From Dreissena polymorpha (taxonomy: Eukaryota; Mollusca; Bivalvia; Myida; Dreissenidae), in the NCBI RefSeq assembly GCF_020536995.1, contig NC_068357.1:150798831-150862830 (forward strand): a stretch of 64,000 nt of DNA, read 5' to 3'. Numbering within the stretch: position 1 is the stretch's first letter; each line of letters begins with the position of its first letter. Position numbers and translations under genes: made by a program. Below are positions 34,330 through 46,800 of the stretch, in pieces. Below the pieces are notes generated by a model. It was not told the origin of the DNA. It did not search any database and saw only the letters and a list, made by a program, of their open reading frames with translations.

Positions 34330-35325
34330 GGCTTGGGGCGTAGCCCCAAAGCCATAGTAATTATACAAATTTCTGAGCCTATCCGAATGGGCTGGCTGCC
34401 AAATTCCTAAAAGTCCGATTTACCACTTAAATCATGCGAAATAAAATTAGTTCTTCGCAGATCTCAATAACCCACCTTGTGAATACAGAACATCACTATA
34501 TAAAATAACAGAGTTGCTAAGCATTGGCTACGACATAGTTTTAATTGTTTGCATATTCATGCGACAATATGTTCATCACTTGACGGTCTAGGCTGAAAAG
34601 ATACGAGTGTTTACGGAGACAGTTAGAAGAATTTTTTTCTGATACATTTTTCGAAGAAATTATTTTTGGTATTTATAAACATATTTTAAAATATTGTTAT
34701 TTTATTTTGCGTAAACAAGACATTCCAGAAAAAAGAAAATGAAAAAACAAAAACAAATATTCACGATCATTTTCGGAAATAGACGAAGTAACCGGATATT
34801 GTATTTCACTGCGCAGATCGAGCGCGCAAATCGAGCGCGAAAAGTTCTACGTGAGACAAATTACACAATCTGTACACCGTTCTTTATCAGAGTAATTGGA
34901 GTTTCTTGTGTATACACATTACAAAGGAAGTATGAGTGTGTTCCTGATCTATCAATTATGTAATAAAACGCTATTTTAGGCTATTGAAAGTGATTTATTT
35001 GACACCAACAATAACAGTTTTTTTTGCCGCTATGTTGTTGTTGTTGTTGTTATATATCTTCACCGCCTATGAAGACGAACCTCTACTTGATCTTTAGAGT
35101 TGAATAAAAGGTTATTTTTCCCATCAGTATCGTGTAGTCCTCCACCGTCTGTGTAAACTGTTGCATATACACAAATATTGTCTTTTCTTACAGTCTCTGA
35201 GCTTCTGCACTCAACCGCTTGGGTCGATCCGTATACATTCGGACAGAGGGAAAAATTCGGACCATATTTCTTCCCAAGCACACTAAATCTAGCCCCAGGC
35301 CTTCAGCGCCAACAACGCTTTGATT
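34330..35325. mobile_element. 996-bp insertion in VMO1 A upstream flank, absent from copy B
   Basis: Copy B reads TCTAATTTT directly followed by AAATACACGC (near 50865). Copy A has 996 extra bases between these two words. The insert opens with the hairpin GGCTTGGGGCGTAGCCCCAA and closes GCGCCAACAACGCTTTGATT. Read on the - strand it starts near TCAAAGCG and ends with a GGGGCTACGCCCC hairpin, which recalls Helitron ends. The CTRR terminus and the A/T target are not clear, so I leave it unclassified. It contains a - strand frame at 35060-35281 (GPNFSLCPNVYGSTQAVEC, ending QVEVRLHRR) that resembles nothing I know. Confidence 0.7.
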
Positions 35326-35589
35326 AAATACACGCTACTTGCGTTTTATCTGCCGTTTGGACGTCGTCAAAAGTAAAGAGCATATTGCGTGAAAACAAAG
35401 TAAAACAACAACAACGATAATAACACATACACAAATAAAACTTGTCGCGTGTTAAACCCGTCTCCCTGATTCGAAGGTCAATGTCACACTTAGAGGTCAA
35501 ATGTCAGATTTGGCTATAACAAAAATCCACTTGCCGGTTAGTTACGGGTTAGATCTGTACTTGTCGGTGGTTCCGGAAAAAAGATAGCC

Positions 35590-35700
35590 ACATTCCGTTT
35601 GGTTCCGGGATTGATCGCCACTTTGAGGCATCTCTTGAGAGCTTTGCATACTCACACAACCGCTGGTTTTACCCAAGAAATCGACTACAGAGAGTCTATT
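35590..35700 (+). repeat. SINE tail fragment
   Basis: The phrase CATCTCTTGAGAGCTTTGCA, then ACCGCTGGTTTTACCCAAGA, then GACTACAGAGAGTCTATTTA matches the tail of the local tRNA SINEs. A partner lies at about 51170-51280 in unit B. Confidence 0.5.
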
Positions 35701-35822
35701 TATGTCTTATACTTTTTGATTCAATGAAGTTTAAATAAATTTGTCGGAAAGGTAAAACCTTATACGCACATGCCTTTAGGAAAAATCAGTCATTCTTCTC
35801 AAACATGGCCCATTATGTTCCG

Positions 35823-36033
<211 letters not shown>

Positions 36034-36423
36034 GAGAAAATGGAAGACAGGGATTTGTCAAAGTTAGTACATTTCCGCACGATATCTTACGAATGCTTTT
36101 ACCTTCTTGAGATCATAACAAATAGTAAAGTTGTAACTTCTGAGAAAGTGACTTAGTCAATTGACTTTGAGTTCAAAGGTCAATGTAACAAGAAATGGTA
36201 AAAGGAATTTTATTTCTGCGCAATACCGGGGTATAATAAAAGCTATGTGGCCTACAATGATGCAAAGTGGTAAAGTTGTTGCTCAAGTGGAAAAGAGGAT
36301 GCTTATTAAGTTTGAGGTAACCAGGTCATTTGCAAATGTCAAGGTCACAATGATAAAAATAGTATCCGCACACTATCTAGAAAATGCTTTGACCCATGAT
36401 CATTTAAATTGGTATATCCACAT

Positions 36424-36842
36424 ATTGAACGCACACAAGCAGCATAATGGTTATGAACTTGTGAGTTGTCAGAGGATTGAACGCACACAAGCAGCATAAT
36501 GGTTATGAACTTGTGAGTTGACAGAGGATTGAACGCACACAAGCAGCATAATGGTTATGAACTTGTGAGTTGTCAAAGGATTGAACGCACACAAGCAGCA
36601 TAATGGTTATGAACTTGTGAATTGACAGAGGATTGAACGCACACAAGCAGCATAATGGTTATGAACTTGTGAGTTGTTAGAGGATTGAACGCACACAATC
36701 AGCATAATGGTTATGAACTTGTGAGTTGTCAGAGGATTGAACGCACACAAGCAGCATAATGGTTATGAACTTGTGAATTGACAGAGGATTGAACGCACAC
36801 AAGCAGCATAATGGTTATGAACTTGTGAATTGACAGAGGATT
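36424..36842. repeat. 52-bp minisatellite, 8 units
   Basis: Eight copies of a 52-bp unit lie head to tail; each opens ATTGAACGCACACAAGCAGC and contains ATAATGGTTATGAACTTGTG. Units differ mainly at GAGTTG against GAATTG and GTCAGAGG against GACAGAGG, in alternating blocks. This suggests growth by multi-unit copying. The words GGTTATGA link it to the adjacent 17-bp satellite, which may have grown from the same seed (inference). Confidence 0.9.
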
Positions 36843-36944
36843 GTCAAGATTGGCACAAGTCAATGTTTTTGCACATTTATTACTATTTATTTGAGAATTT
36901 AATTTTAATGTATATTTAATTTTTATTTAATTTAGTAAATGTTT

Positions 36945-39900
36945 ATGAGATGTTTTTATTGTTGAGACGTTACTGTTTATGATATTTCAGTGGTTATGAG
37001 GTTGTGAGGTTTTTAATGTTTTTTATATGTATATGGATTATGAGTCAGTTTACATATTTACTGATATTTGTTGATGTGTATGAGACATTTGATTAAGGTA
37101 ATAATGTTTCTTAGATGAGAATGTTCATCATTCATAAGATTTTAATGCTGATGAGATGTGAAAATTCGTAAGTTGTCAATGGTTATTATATGACTTTTTT
37201 TTTACAAATCAATGGTTAGTAGAGCTAGATGTAAATGTTAAGGATGTGTAAATGTTTATAAGATGTCAATGGTTATGATATATCAATATTAATGTCAATT
37301 TTTATGAGCTACCAATGTTTTTAATAGGTATGTGATGTAAATGGTAAATGTTATGAGATGTCAATATGTCAATCATTATGAAATGTCTATACTTATGATA
37401 TGTCAGTGTTTCCGAGATGTAAGTGCTTATAAGATTTCAGTGTTTATGAGATGTCAATGCTCATGATATGTCAGTATTTATGAGATGTCAATGGTTATGA
37501 GATGTCAGTATTTATGAGATGTCAATGGTTATGAGATGTCAGTACTTATGAGATATCAGTGCTTATGATATGTCAGTATTAATGAGATGTCAGTGCTTAT
37601 GATATGTCAGTATTTATGAGATGTCAATGTTTATGAGATGTCAATGTTTATAAGATGTCAATGTTTATGAGATTTCAATGGTTATGAGATGTGAATGTTT
37701 ATGAGATTTCAATGGTTATGAGATGTCAATGGTTATTAGATGTCAATTATTTATGAGATGTCAATTCTTTATGAGATTTCAATGTTTATGAGGTGCCAAT
37801 GTTTATGAGATGTCAATGATTATGAGATGTCAGTGGTAAAGAGATGTCAATAGTTGTGAGATGTCAATAGTTATGAGATGTCAATGGTTATGAGATGTCC
37901 ATGGTTAAGAGATGTCAGTGCTTATGAGATGTCCATGGTTATGAGATGTCAATGGTTATGAGATGTCCATGGTTATGAGATGTCAATAGTAATGAGATGT
38001 CAGTGGTTATGAGATATCAGTGGTTATGAGATATAAGTGGTTATGAGATGTTAGTGCTTATGAGCTGTCAGTGGTTATGAGATGTCAGTGGTTATGAGAT
38101 GTCAGTGGTTATGAGATGTCAGTGGTTATGAGATGTCAGTGCTTATGATATGTCAGTGATTATGAGATGTCCATGGTTATGAGATATCAGTGGTTTTGAG
38201 ATGTCGGTGGTTTTGAGATGTCAGTGCTAATGAGATGTCAATTGTTATGAGATATCAGCGGTTATGAGATGTTAGTGGTTATGAGATGTCAATGGTTATG
38301 ATATGTAAATGGTTATGATATGTTAATGGTTATTAAATGTCAATGTTTATGATATGCCAATGGTTATGAGATATCAATGGTTGTGAGATGTCAATAGTTA
38401 TGAGATATCAATGGTTATGAGATGTCAATTATTTATGAGATGTCAATTATTTATGAGATGTCAATTGTTTATGAGAGTTCAATGCTTATAAGATGCCAAT
38501 GTTTATGAGATATCAATGATTATGAGATGTCAGTGGTTATGTGATGTCAGTGGTTATGTGATGTCAGTGGTTATGAGATGTAAGTGGTCATGAAACGTCA
38601 GTGCTTATGAGATGTCAATGGTTATGAGATGTCAATGATTATGAGATGTCAATGGTTATGAGATGTCAATGATTATGAGATGTCAATGATTATGAGATGT
38701 CAATGGTTATGTGATGTCAATGGTTATAAGATGTCAATGGTCATGAAACGTCAGTGCTTATGAGATAGTCAATGGTTATGAGATGTGAATGATTATGAGA
38801 TGTCAATGATTATGAGATGTCAATGATTATGAGATGTCAATGTTTATGAGATGTCAATGATTATGCGATGTCAATGATTATGAGATGTCAATGGTTATGA
38901 GATGTCAATGGTTATGTGACGTCAATGGTTATGAGATGTCAATGGTCATGAAACGTCAGTGCTTATGAGATGTCAATGTTTATGAGATGTCAATGATTAT
39001 GAGATGTCAATGATTATGAGATGGCAATGGTTATGTGAGTCAGTGGTTATGAGATGTCAGTGGTTATGTGATGTCAATGGTTATGAGATGTCAGTGGTTA
39101 TGAGATGTCAGTGGTCATGAAACGTCAGTGCTTATGAGATGTCAATGGTAATGAGATGTCAATGATTATGAGATGTCAATGTTTATGAGATGTCAATGGT
39201 TATGAGATGTCAGTGGTTATGAGATGTCAGTGGTCATGAAACGTCAGTGTAAATGAGATGTCAATGGTTATGAGATTTCAGTGGTTTTGAGATGTCGGTG
39301 GTTATGAGATGTCAGTGCTAATGAGATGGCAATGGTTATGAGATATCAGCGGTTATGAGATTTTAGTGGTTATGAGATGTCAATGGTTATGATATATCAA
39401 TGGTTATGAGATGTTAATGGTTATTAAATGTCAATGTTTATGATATGCCAATGGTTATGATATATCAATGGTTGTGAGATGTCAATATTTATGAGATATC
39501 AATGGTTATGAGATGTCAATTATTTATGAGATGTCAATTATTTATGAGATGTCAATTGTTTATGAGATTTCAATGCTTATAAGATGCCAATGTTTATGAG
39601 ATATCAATGGTTATGAGATGTCAGTGGTTATGTGATGTCAGTGGTTATGTGATGTCAGTGGTTATGAGATGTCAGTGGTCATGAAACGTCAGTGCTTATG
39701 AGATGTAAATAGTTATGAGATGTCAATGATTATGAGATGTCAATGGTTATGAGATGTCAATGATTATGAGATGTCAATGATTATGAGATGTCAATGGTTA
39801 TGTGATGTAAATTGTTATGAGATGTCAATGGTTATGAGATGTCAATGATTATGAGATGTCAATGATTATGAGATGTCAATGATTATGAGATGTCAATGGT

Positions 39901-40737
39901 TATGAGATGCCAATGGTTATGAGATGTCAATGATTATGAGATGTCAATGGTAATGAGATGTCAATGGTTATGAGATGTCAATAATTATGAGATGTCAATG
40001 GTTATGTGATGTCAATGGTTATGAGATGTCAATGGTCATGAAACGTCAGTGCTTATGAGATGTCAATGGTTATGAGATGTCAATGATTATGAGATGTCAA
40101 TGATTATGATGGTTATGTGATGTCATAGGTTATGAGATGTCAGTGGTTATGAGATGTCAATGGTTATGAGATGTCAGTGGTTATGAGATGTCAGTGGTCA
40201 TGAAACGTCATTGCTTATGAGATGTCAATGGTTATGAGATGTCAATGATTATGAGATGTCAATGATTATGAGATGTCAGTGGTTATGAGATGTCAGTGGT
40301 CATGAAACGTCAGTGTTAATGAGATGTCAATGGTTATGAGATTTCAGTGGTTTTGAGATGTCGTTGGTTATGAGATGTCAGTGCTAATGAGATGGCAATG
40401 GTTATGAGATATCAGCGGTTATGAGATTTTAGTGGTTATGAGATGTCAATGGTTATGATATGTCAATGGTTATGAGATGTTAATGGTTAATAAATGTCAA
40501 TGTTTATGATATGCCAATGGTTATGAGATATCAATGGTTGTGAGATGTCAATAGATATAAGATGTCATTGGTTATGAGATGTCAATGGTTATGAGATGTC
40601 AGTGGTTATGAAATGTTCATGTTTATGAGATATCAGTGGTTATGAGATGTCAGTGCTAATGAGATGTCATTGGTTATGAAATATCAATTGTTATGAGATG
40701 TCATTGGTTATGAGATGTCAATGGTTATGAGATGTCT
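36945..40737. repeat. 17-bp satellite, long array (3' side of VMO1 copy B)
   Basis: About 3.8 kb of the unit GTTATGAGATGTCAATG, roughly 220 copies. It is degenerate up to about 37240 and clean afterwards. Variants recur in order, for example GGTCATGAAACGTCAGTGC near 38585, 38750, 38945, 39113, 39668, 40026 and 40197, and TATTTATGAGATGTCAATTA triplets near 38420 and 39510. This shows a higher-order structure laid over the 17-bp period. All frames meet a stop about every 51 nt, so the array is not coding. It ends exactly where the conserved 3' flank of VMO1 B begins. Confidence 0.95.
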
Positions 40738-40899
40738 GCACCCATTAATTGACAAAATTCATTAGATGGGGGATAACAATTAAACGAATTTGCAGGTTCA
40801 GATAAAATGGTATTCTGCCCAATAAAACCAGGCTGTTTACAAAACATGTGTTGAAATTGCATTCAATGTAGTCACAGCAAAAACGAACAGAAGACTTGA

Positions 40900-43800
40900 T
40901 TATTTCCCAACAACTGCGCCACTCTCAGTAAAGCTGCAGCAGTAGAAAATGACGTCGTTAAGCGCTGTGTCGTCACCACTACCCTGGTTCGGCTCAATTC
41001 GTGTCTTGAGGCCGCAAATTGCCGAGCCTAGTAGAAAATGAGAGATATCTTATTAACAACTGGTTTGAGATGTAGGAAACATGTCGGTGGAGGATAATGC
41101 CATACTTCTTTCTGGATTCGCCATATGTCTCAATTTTAATAGATAAGTGAATAACTTATTGTGATGCAAAATTGACGTCCCTTATAAAAAAAAATAATTG
41201 ACAGGATTTAAATAAATATTGTAACAGACTTCTAGGTAGGTACATTACTTGGTCAGCCAATAAAAGTGTCGTTTTGGGATCCTTGCTTTATACGACAACT
41301 TAACATGAAAAGATTTTAACTTTGCTAAGTTTAAATACTGACACTAAACTATGGCAAACTGATGAATGTCGTGCCTACTAAAATGATGCGTTCAATGTAA
41401 CAATTATTTTTAATCACAGAAACCGCACTTTCGCATACACAAGGTGAGCGACACGGGGCCACACCGGCTCTCTTTCTTACTTTCCATGACTAAGTATCTT
41501 ACTAATGACTAATTGGAATCATTCTATAGCATAAAGAAGTTTTCTATGTTGTCCGGGTAGATCAGCTTAATATTAGTTTGCAGAGCGCTGGACTACATAA
41601 CAAGTGATCACGGGCCAGTATCATTCCTTGCTTGGATATTGGCCTATCAGTCATTTATATAGCAAGTAACCTCAGTCTTATATGAATCGTCAGTTACTGT
41701 CAGTAACTGGCTTAAGTATTTGAACTTAGCTGGTTAACTAGCATACACAGAAAAAGTGTGAATAAGTTGCCTAACCGACATGATATGATTGAAATACTGT
41801 CGGTAAAAACAACGCAAACATTCATATGAGCCGCGCTCTTGGAAAAAGGTGCTTAATGCAATCCGCACATTCTTATCAGGGAAGGCACTTTCCGCATCGA
41901 CTGGTTTTTCATTTAAAATCGACTTCCTTTAAACAAAAAAATCCATTTACGCGGAAAGTGTCGTCCCTGATTAGCCTGTGCGGACTGAACAGGCTAATAT
42001 AGGACAACATTTTACGCATAAGCATGAAGCCCCGTTTTCCCAGAGCGAGGCTAAAATGAGATAAGCATCATAACATAATTGCTCGTTCTTACCATGGGGA
42101 CAGGAAGAGCTCCAGTCTCCCCAGGCCCCGACGAAGCTGTAACCTGGATCCATGTTCAGCTCCTGAACGCTGTCGTCCGCCATGTTAGTACACTTGAACT
42201 TCACATAGCCTGCTGCGGTGTCGTCTAGGTCACCTTGCTGTGGCGGGCAGAAAAACCGTCACGTGTTCGGTGATTAAACGTTTGTTTACGTTGACGAAAT
42301 ATTATTTTAAGACTGAAAGAGAAACGGATGGAAAGCTGCATTCGTTCACATGTTTTTTTTCTTCAACTTTTTTATTTGAGCTCGACTGCATCAAAAGCCT
42401 AAGGCTTAGTGAAACGCTCTCGAGTCCGTTTCCTGGGTAGAACCAGTACTTGATGTCATCGGTGAAGATCTAAATAACGCTCACACATGTGGATTGAACC
42501 CGGTACCTCACAGTCACTATGCAGACACCATATTTACTACGCCAAGACGACCTCAATGCGGCATCCGTTGCGATATAAAGATCATGCGTTCGATCCCCAT
42601 TTGATGAGCTTAAAGATCTTTCCACCAAGTACTGGTTCTATCAAAGGAAAATGACTATAGTGTCTATATAATCCCAATGCACGTGATTTAATCAAGCGAA
42701 ATTAAAAAAGACACGAAGTTCTATTCAGAATATTCAATAAGAATATCGCTTTCAAATGGATACGGCGCGACCGTAAAGCGGCGAAAAAATAAGTACGCAA
42801 ATAAAAACGCCCCGAAAACGTGAAAAAAATCGTTAATCTAGCTTGGCCTTCTTAATATTAATACAATTTCTGGCATATTTTTCAAACTACAGATTTAATA
42901 CATGTTAAAACACACCGCTTCATTTGTTTACACACTTTCGCTAATCATTAACTATATCGACGTCTCTACAAAATTATTTAAAGTTATAATACGACTGTTT
43001 ACATCTCCTTCCACTTCCATTTCAAAGGCCGTCAGGAAGGCGGCGGTTCCGATTGGCTTGCAGATCACGCCACCCTTCAATGCGCCAAACTGAGATTGAC
43101 CGGAAGTGACTCTCTTCTCTCCGTAATAACGTAGCTGGATATCCGAGCAGAAGAGCGCGATCGCGTTCAGAGACGTGTCGTCGCCGGTGAACTGGTTATA
43201 CTGAATCTGATATGAGATACAGACCCGTCACATTAATAAATATGACACGCGTTCTGGGAAACGGGGCCTTATGCATGTGCTTAAGGTGTCGTCCCAGATA
43301 AGCCTGTACAGTCCGCAAAGGCTATTCAGGGAAGACACTTGCCGTTTTGATGTTGTTTTTTTTCGTTTAAAGGACGTCTCTTCTTGGCGTTAGTCCAGAT
43401 AAGGCGGAAAGTGTCGTCCCCAATTTGGCTGTGCGGACTCCACAAGCTAATATGGGACGACACTTTACGCACATGCTTCAAACCCCGTTTTCCCAGATTG
43501 AGTCTCAAATAACACTTTCGATAACGCAGAAATAATATTAGTGAGGAGAGAGACCTTATCGAATGGAAATATACATACATATGCGAAAAAGAAAGAACAC
43601 ACTAGTTAAAAGTAAAAGACCTTGAGCTGCATTATGATCTTGCTCACCCGCCCCCCACGGGGAATTTTCAAGGTTATGTTTTTCTTAACTCTCTAGGTAG
43701 TTGGCATTTCCTGTCAAAAGTTTGCACAATTCTGTTGGGGCTTTACAGAGTGATGGGACTTTGAAACATATACCCCTTATTTTGCCTTTTTACTCTTTCA

Positions 43801-46800
43801 ATTTGCAATACTGCAGCTACTTATTCTTTGAAAGCAATATTGTTGCTAAATAACTGGTGCCTCAGCATATTCCATCAAATTAAGATAGTTTGAATGACAA
43901 ATCTATCTACATAGTGTATCTTTGATACACACACATTGTAAATATCAACTATTTTTACAAAAAGTTACGTCCCTTTGTTTGGATCCGTTCATTTTTTTTG
44001 AATGTCTCCATACGAAACCAAAGTTTTGACTTTCAAATTGTCATGAAGAGGTAAGTGGAATGTATTTCTTAATTATTTGATCAGTTTTGGTAAATCCGAA
44101 AAACATCTTAATGTATTTTTCAAAAATGAGTTATAATTTAGCCGAAATGTGATGTTCTATCAACTGTAAGATTTTCATACTTCAGGGGTTGTACTGCTGG
44201 GAATGCAAGTAAATTTATCACACTTCAGGCTGTGTTGATAAATGTGCTCAAGTGGCTCTTTATATTTGTTCCAAGGGTTATTATTATGATTGCATTTATA
44301 TACCTCTCTATGTATATCCAAGAAAATGTAAATGCTGTTGCTCCTTGATATAATACAGACAACAGATTCCATAGAAAGCTTCATTTGAACTTAGACTGTG
44401 AATAAGATAGAAACAAAACATTATGTGCACAAGTTAACACCGTTTTATTTTGACAATACCGGTACTGTTGTTTTCTATATAGATTAATCTTCCGATCAAA
44501 TTATTATGGAAAAACCTATTAACCTAAAACAATCATAGAACTTGAAATCTAGCCAAAAGATACATAAGGAGGACCTTGTTCATTTTAAAAGTACAGTAAA
44601 TGAAGAGGTGCATTTACTAACAGAATTTAGTTTCCAAAAACTTAAAGATGTCGCAAAAACAAGGTCAACATACAAATCCTCAAAACATAGACCATAACAC
44701 ATTACTAGCAATCTGCCCGCACAATTGGATTTTGAAAAAACATGGAATACACAGGTGAAGTTATCAGTTGTTCACCAATCGAAGTCATGTTTCGAAGCGG
44801 GTATATTCATTATCTGATGATGATGACAATCAGCCCTCTACATCAAAGTACATGCGTATATCCTTAGATGCTACCAGTAGCTCTGTTTTGTTTCCAGTCG
44901 ATAGTTGCATGTGTTTGTGACAAAAGTATTATCAAAGTTATTATCAAAGGGCTGCACGCACAATTTAACTAAATGTGTTATAAAATGTGCTCAAGAATCA
45001 ATTAAGCTATCAGCGATTCAAAAGTTTGATAAACGGATGCTTTGTGAAGTTCAGGATCATAACATTAATTCCCCGTGAAACAATGTACCATAATTCTTGC
45101 ATAAAAAATTATACAAGATATTGTATACTCGCCATGCAAGTCAAGAAGGCTCATAAGCAAGCATTTACCAATCAGTGCACGCTGAAGCTTTCAAGTACAC
45201 ATGTAATTATGCTTAAGAGCATATTGTAAAAGGACATAATGTGGAACGGCTCACAATTATAAAGGAAACATACCTTAGCTACATTCTCAAACACCACCCT
45301 TCTTGATACAATGAAAAATATAAAACCTATAAACCAAAATATTAGCTGTCAAAACATTTTCCAAACACATTTGATGTGGAGGATGGAATGGATGAGTTGT
45401 ATTGTTTATCATCTGGTGTTCCTGCTGAACCTAAAGCAGCTGCCAACATTCTTAAGGCAGTAGATATCGGTTGTGCTGCTATGGAAGCCTTTATTATTGG
45501 TTGTCTCATTGAAAAGAATGTAATGTTACATGATCCTGTCAAGCGAAACAAACTTAAGACATTTGCTGCATCCGAAGTGAATAAGAAAATTAGAAGTTCT
45601 AGTAACAAACTGGCACAAGTTAAAACTGAACGCAACATATTTGCACAATTGATCCTTCTTTCAATTCAGAATGATATTGATCTTGAACGGACACTTTATT
45701 ATCCACTGTCTGCAGTACCTTGGTTTTTGGAAACAGCTGATGGAGTGCCAGTGAAAACGGATAAAGCAAAGCTTTTACATTATATGGAGACTAATTGAAC
45801 CAACACCAAATGATGATGTTACCAGTATCATTGATGGCAATGCAGTACTTCACAGCCTGGTATCAGTGCCTGATACCTTTGAAGAAGTAGCCAAGATGGA
45901 TTTTGGTCACCTTCCAAAGTGTGGACATAATTTTATCACAGATACCTATCATGAAACTGCAGTCAAATCATCACCATCGACATTTCTAGTGTCGTGTGCA
46001 AAAACCAAAACGCACAGGGAGTGTAAAAGGTTTCTTTAACACGACTTTAACAAAACACGGCTTCTAAAATATTGGAACAAAGGAGCACTGACAAATATGC
46101 AGAACAACTTTAGGATCCCCACATTTATTTTGTTTTTGGTGAACTGTCTGATTACAAGCTATGACGGACGGATAACTGCGGTAGTTCCAGACGAATCCCT
46201 GTTTTCGTCTCATGAGGAAGCAGATGCAAAAAATATTTTGCACTCCATGCACATAAAAGAATTTAAACCAAAACCATAATTGTGAGATCACCCGATACAG
46301 ATGTCTAAGTGCTTCTTATTAGGTATTGGAGATACATTGGGTGTTCAATCCTATTTGATATGGAAACTGAAAACAAACGAAGACTTATCGGCACAGAAAA
46401 GATTGTAAAAACAAAGGGAAATGACTTTTGTTCAATGTTATACGCAATTCACAGCTTTACTGGTTGCGATACTGTGAGCGCATTTGTGAGAAGGGGGAAA
46501 GTAGGTTCAGTAAAGCTTCTCGAGAAAAATACAGACTTGCGTATCTATGCTAAGTTTGGTACAAGACAGTAGTGTAGTGATGACTTATTAGTGCAAATAG
46601 AGTATTTTGTATGTTATAAGTAAGGAAAACCAAATTACTAAGATGGAAAGTAGATCCGGACTGATACATTCTGTAAGAGAAGTGAGATCAAATATAATAC
46701 TCTGCACTCATGCGAAACTATTGACTTACGTTTGCTACCTCAATTTTAAGCACCACTTAACATATACACCAGACGGGCTAATTACCAAACCTATATTTGA

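Noticed and set aside
34330-35325. Firm assignment of the insertion as a Helitron
   Set aside because: The hairpin and possible TC start fit, but the CTRR end and A/T insertion target do not.
36945-40737. CRISPR-like array
   Set aside because: The 17-bp units are directly adjacent with no unique spacers and the host is eukaryotic; it is a satellite.
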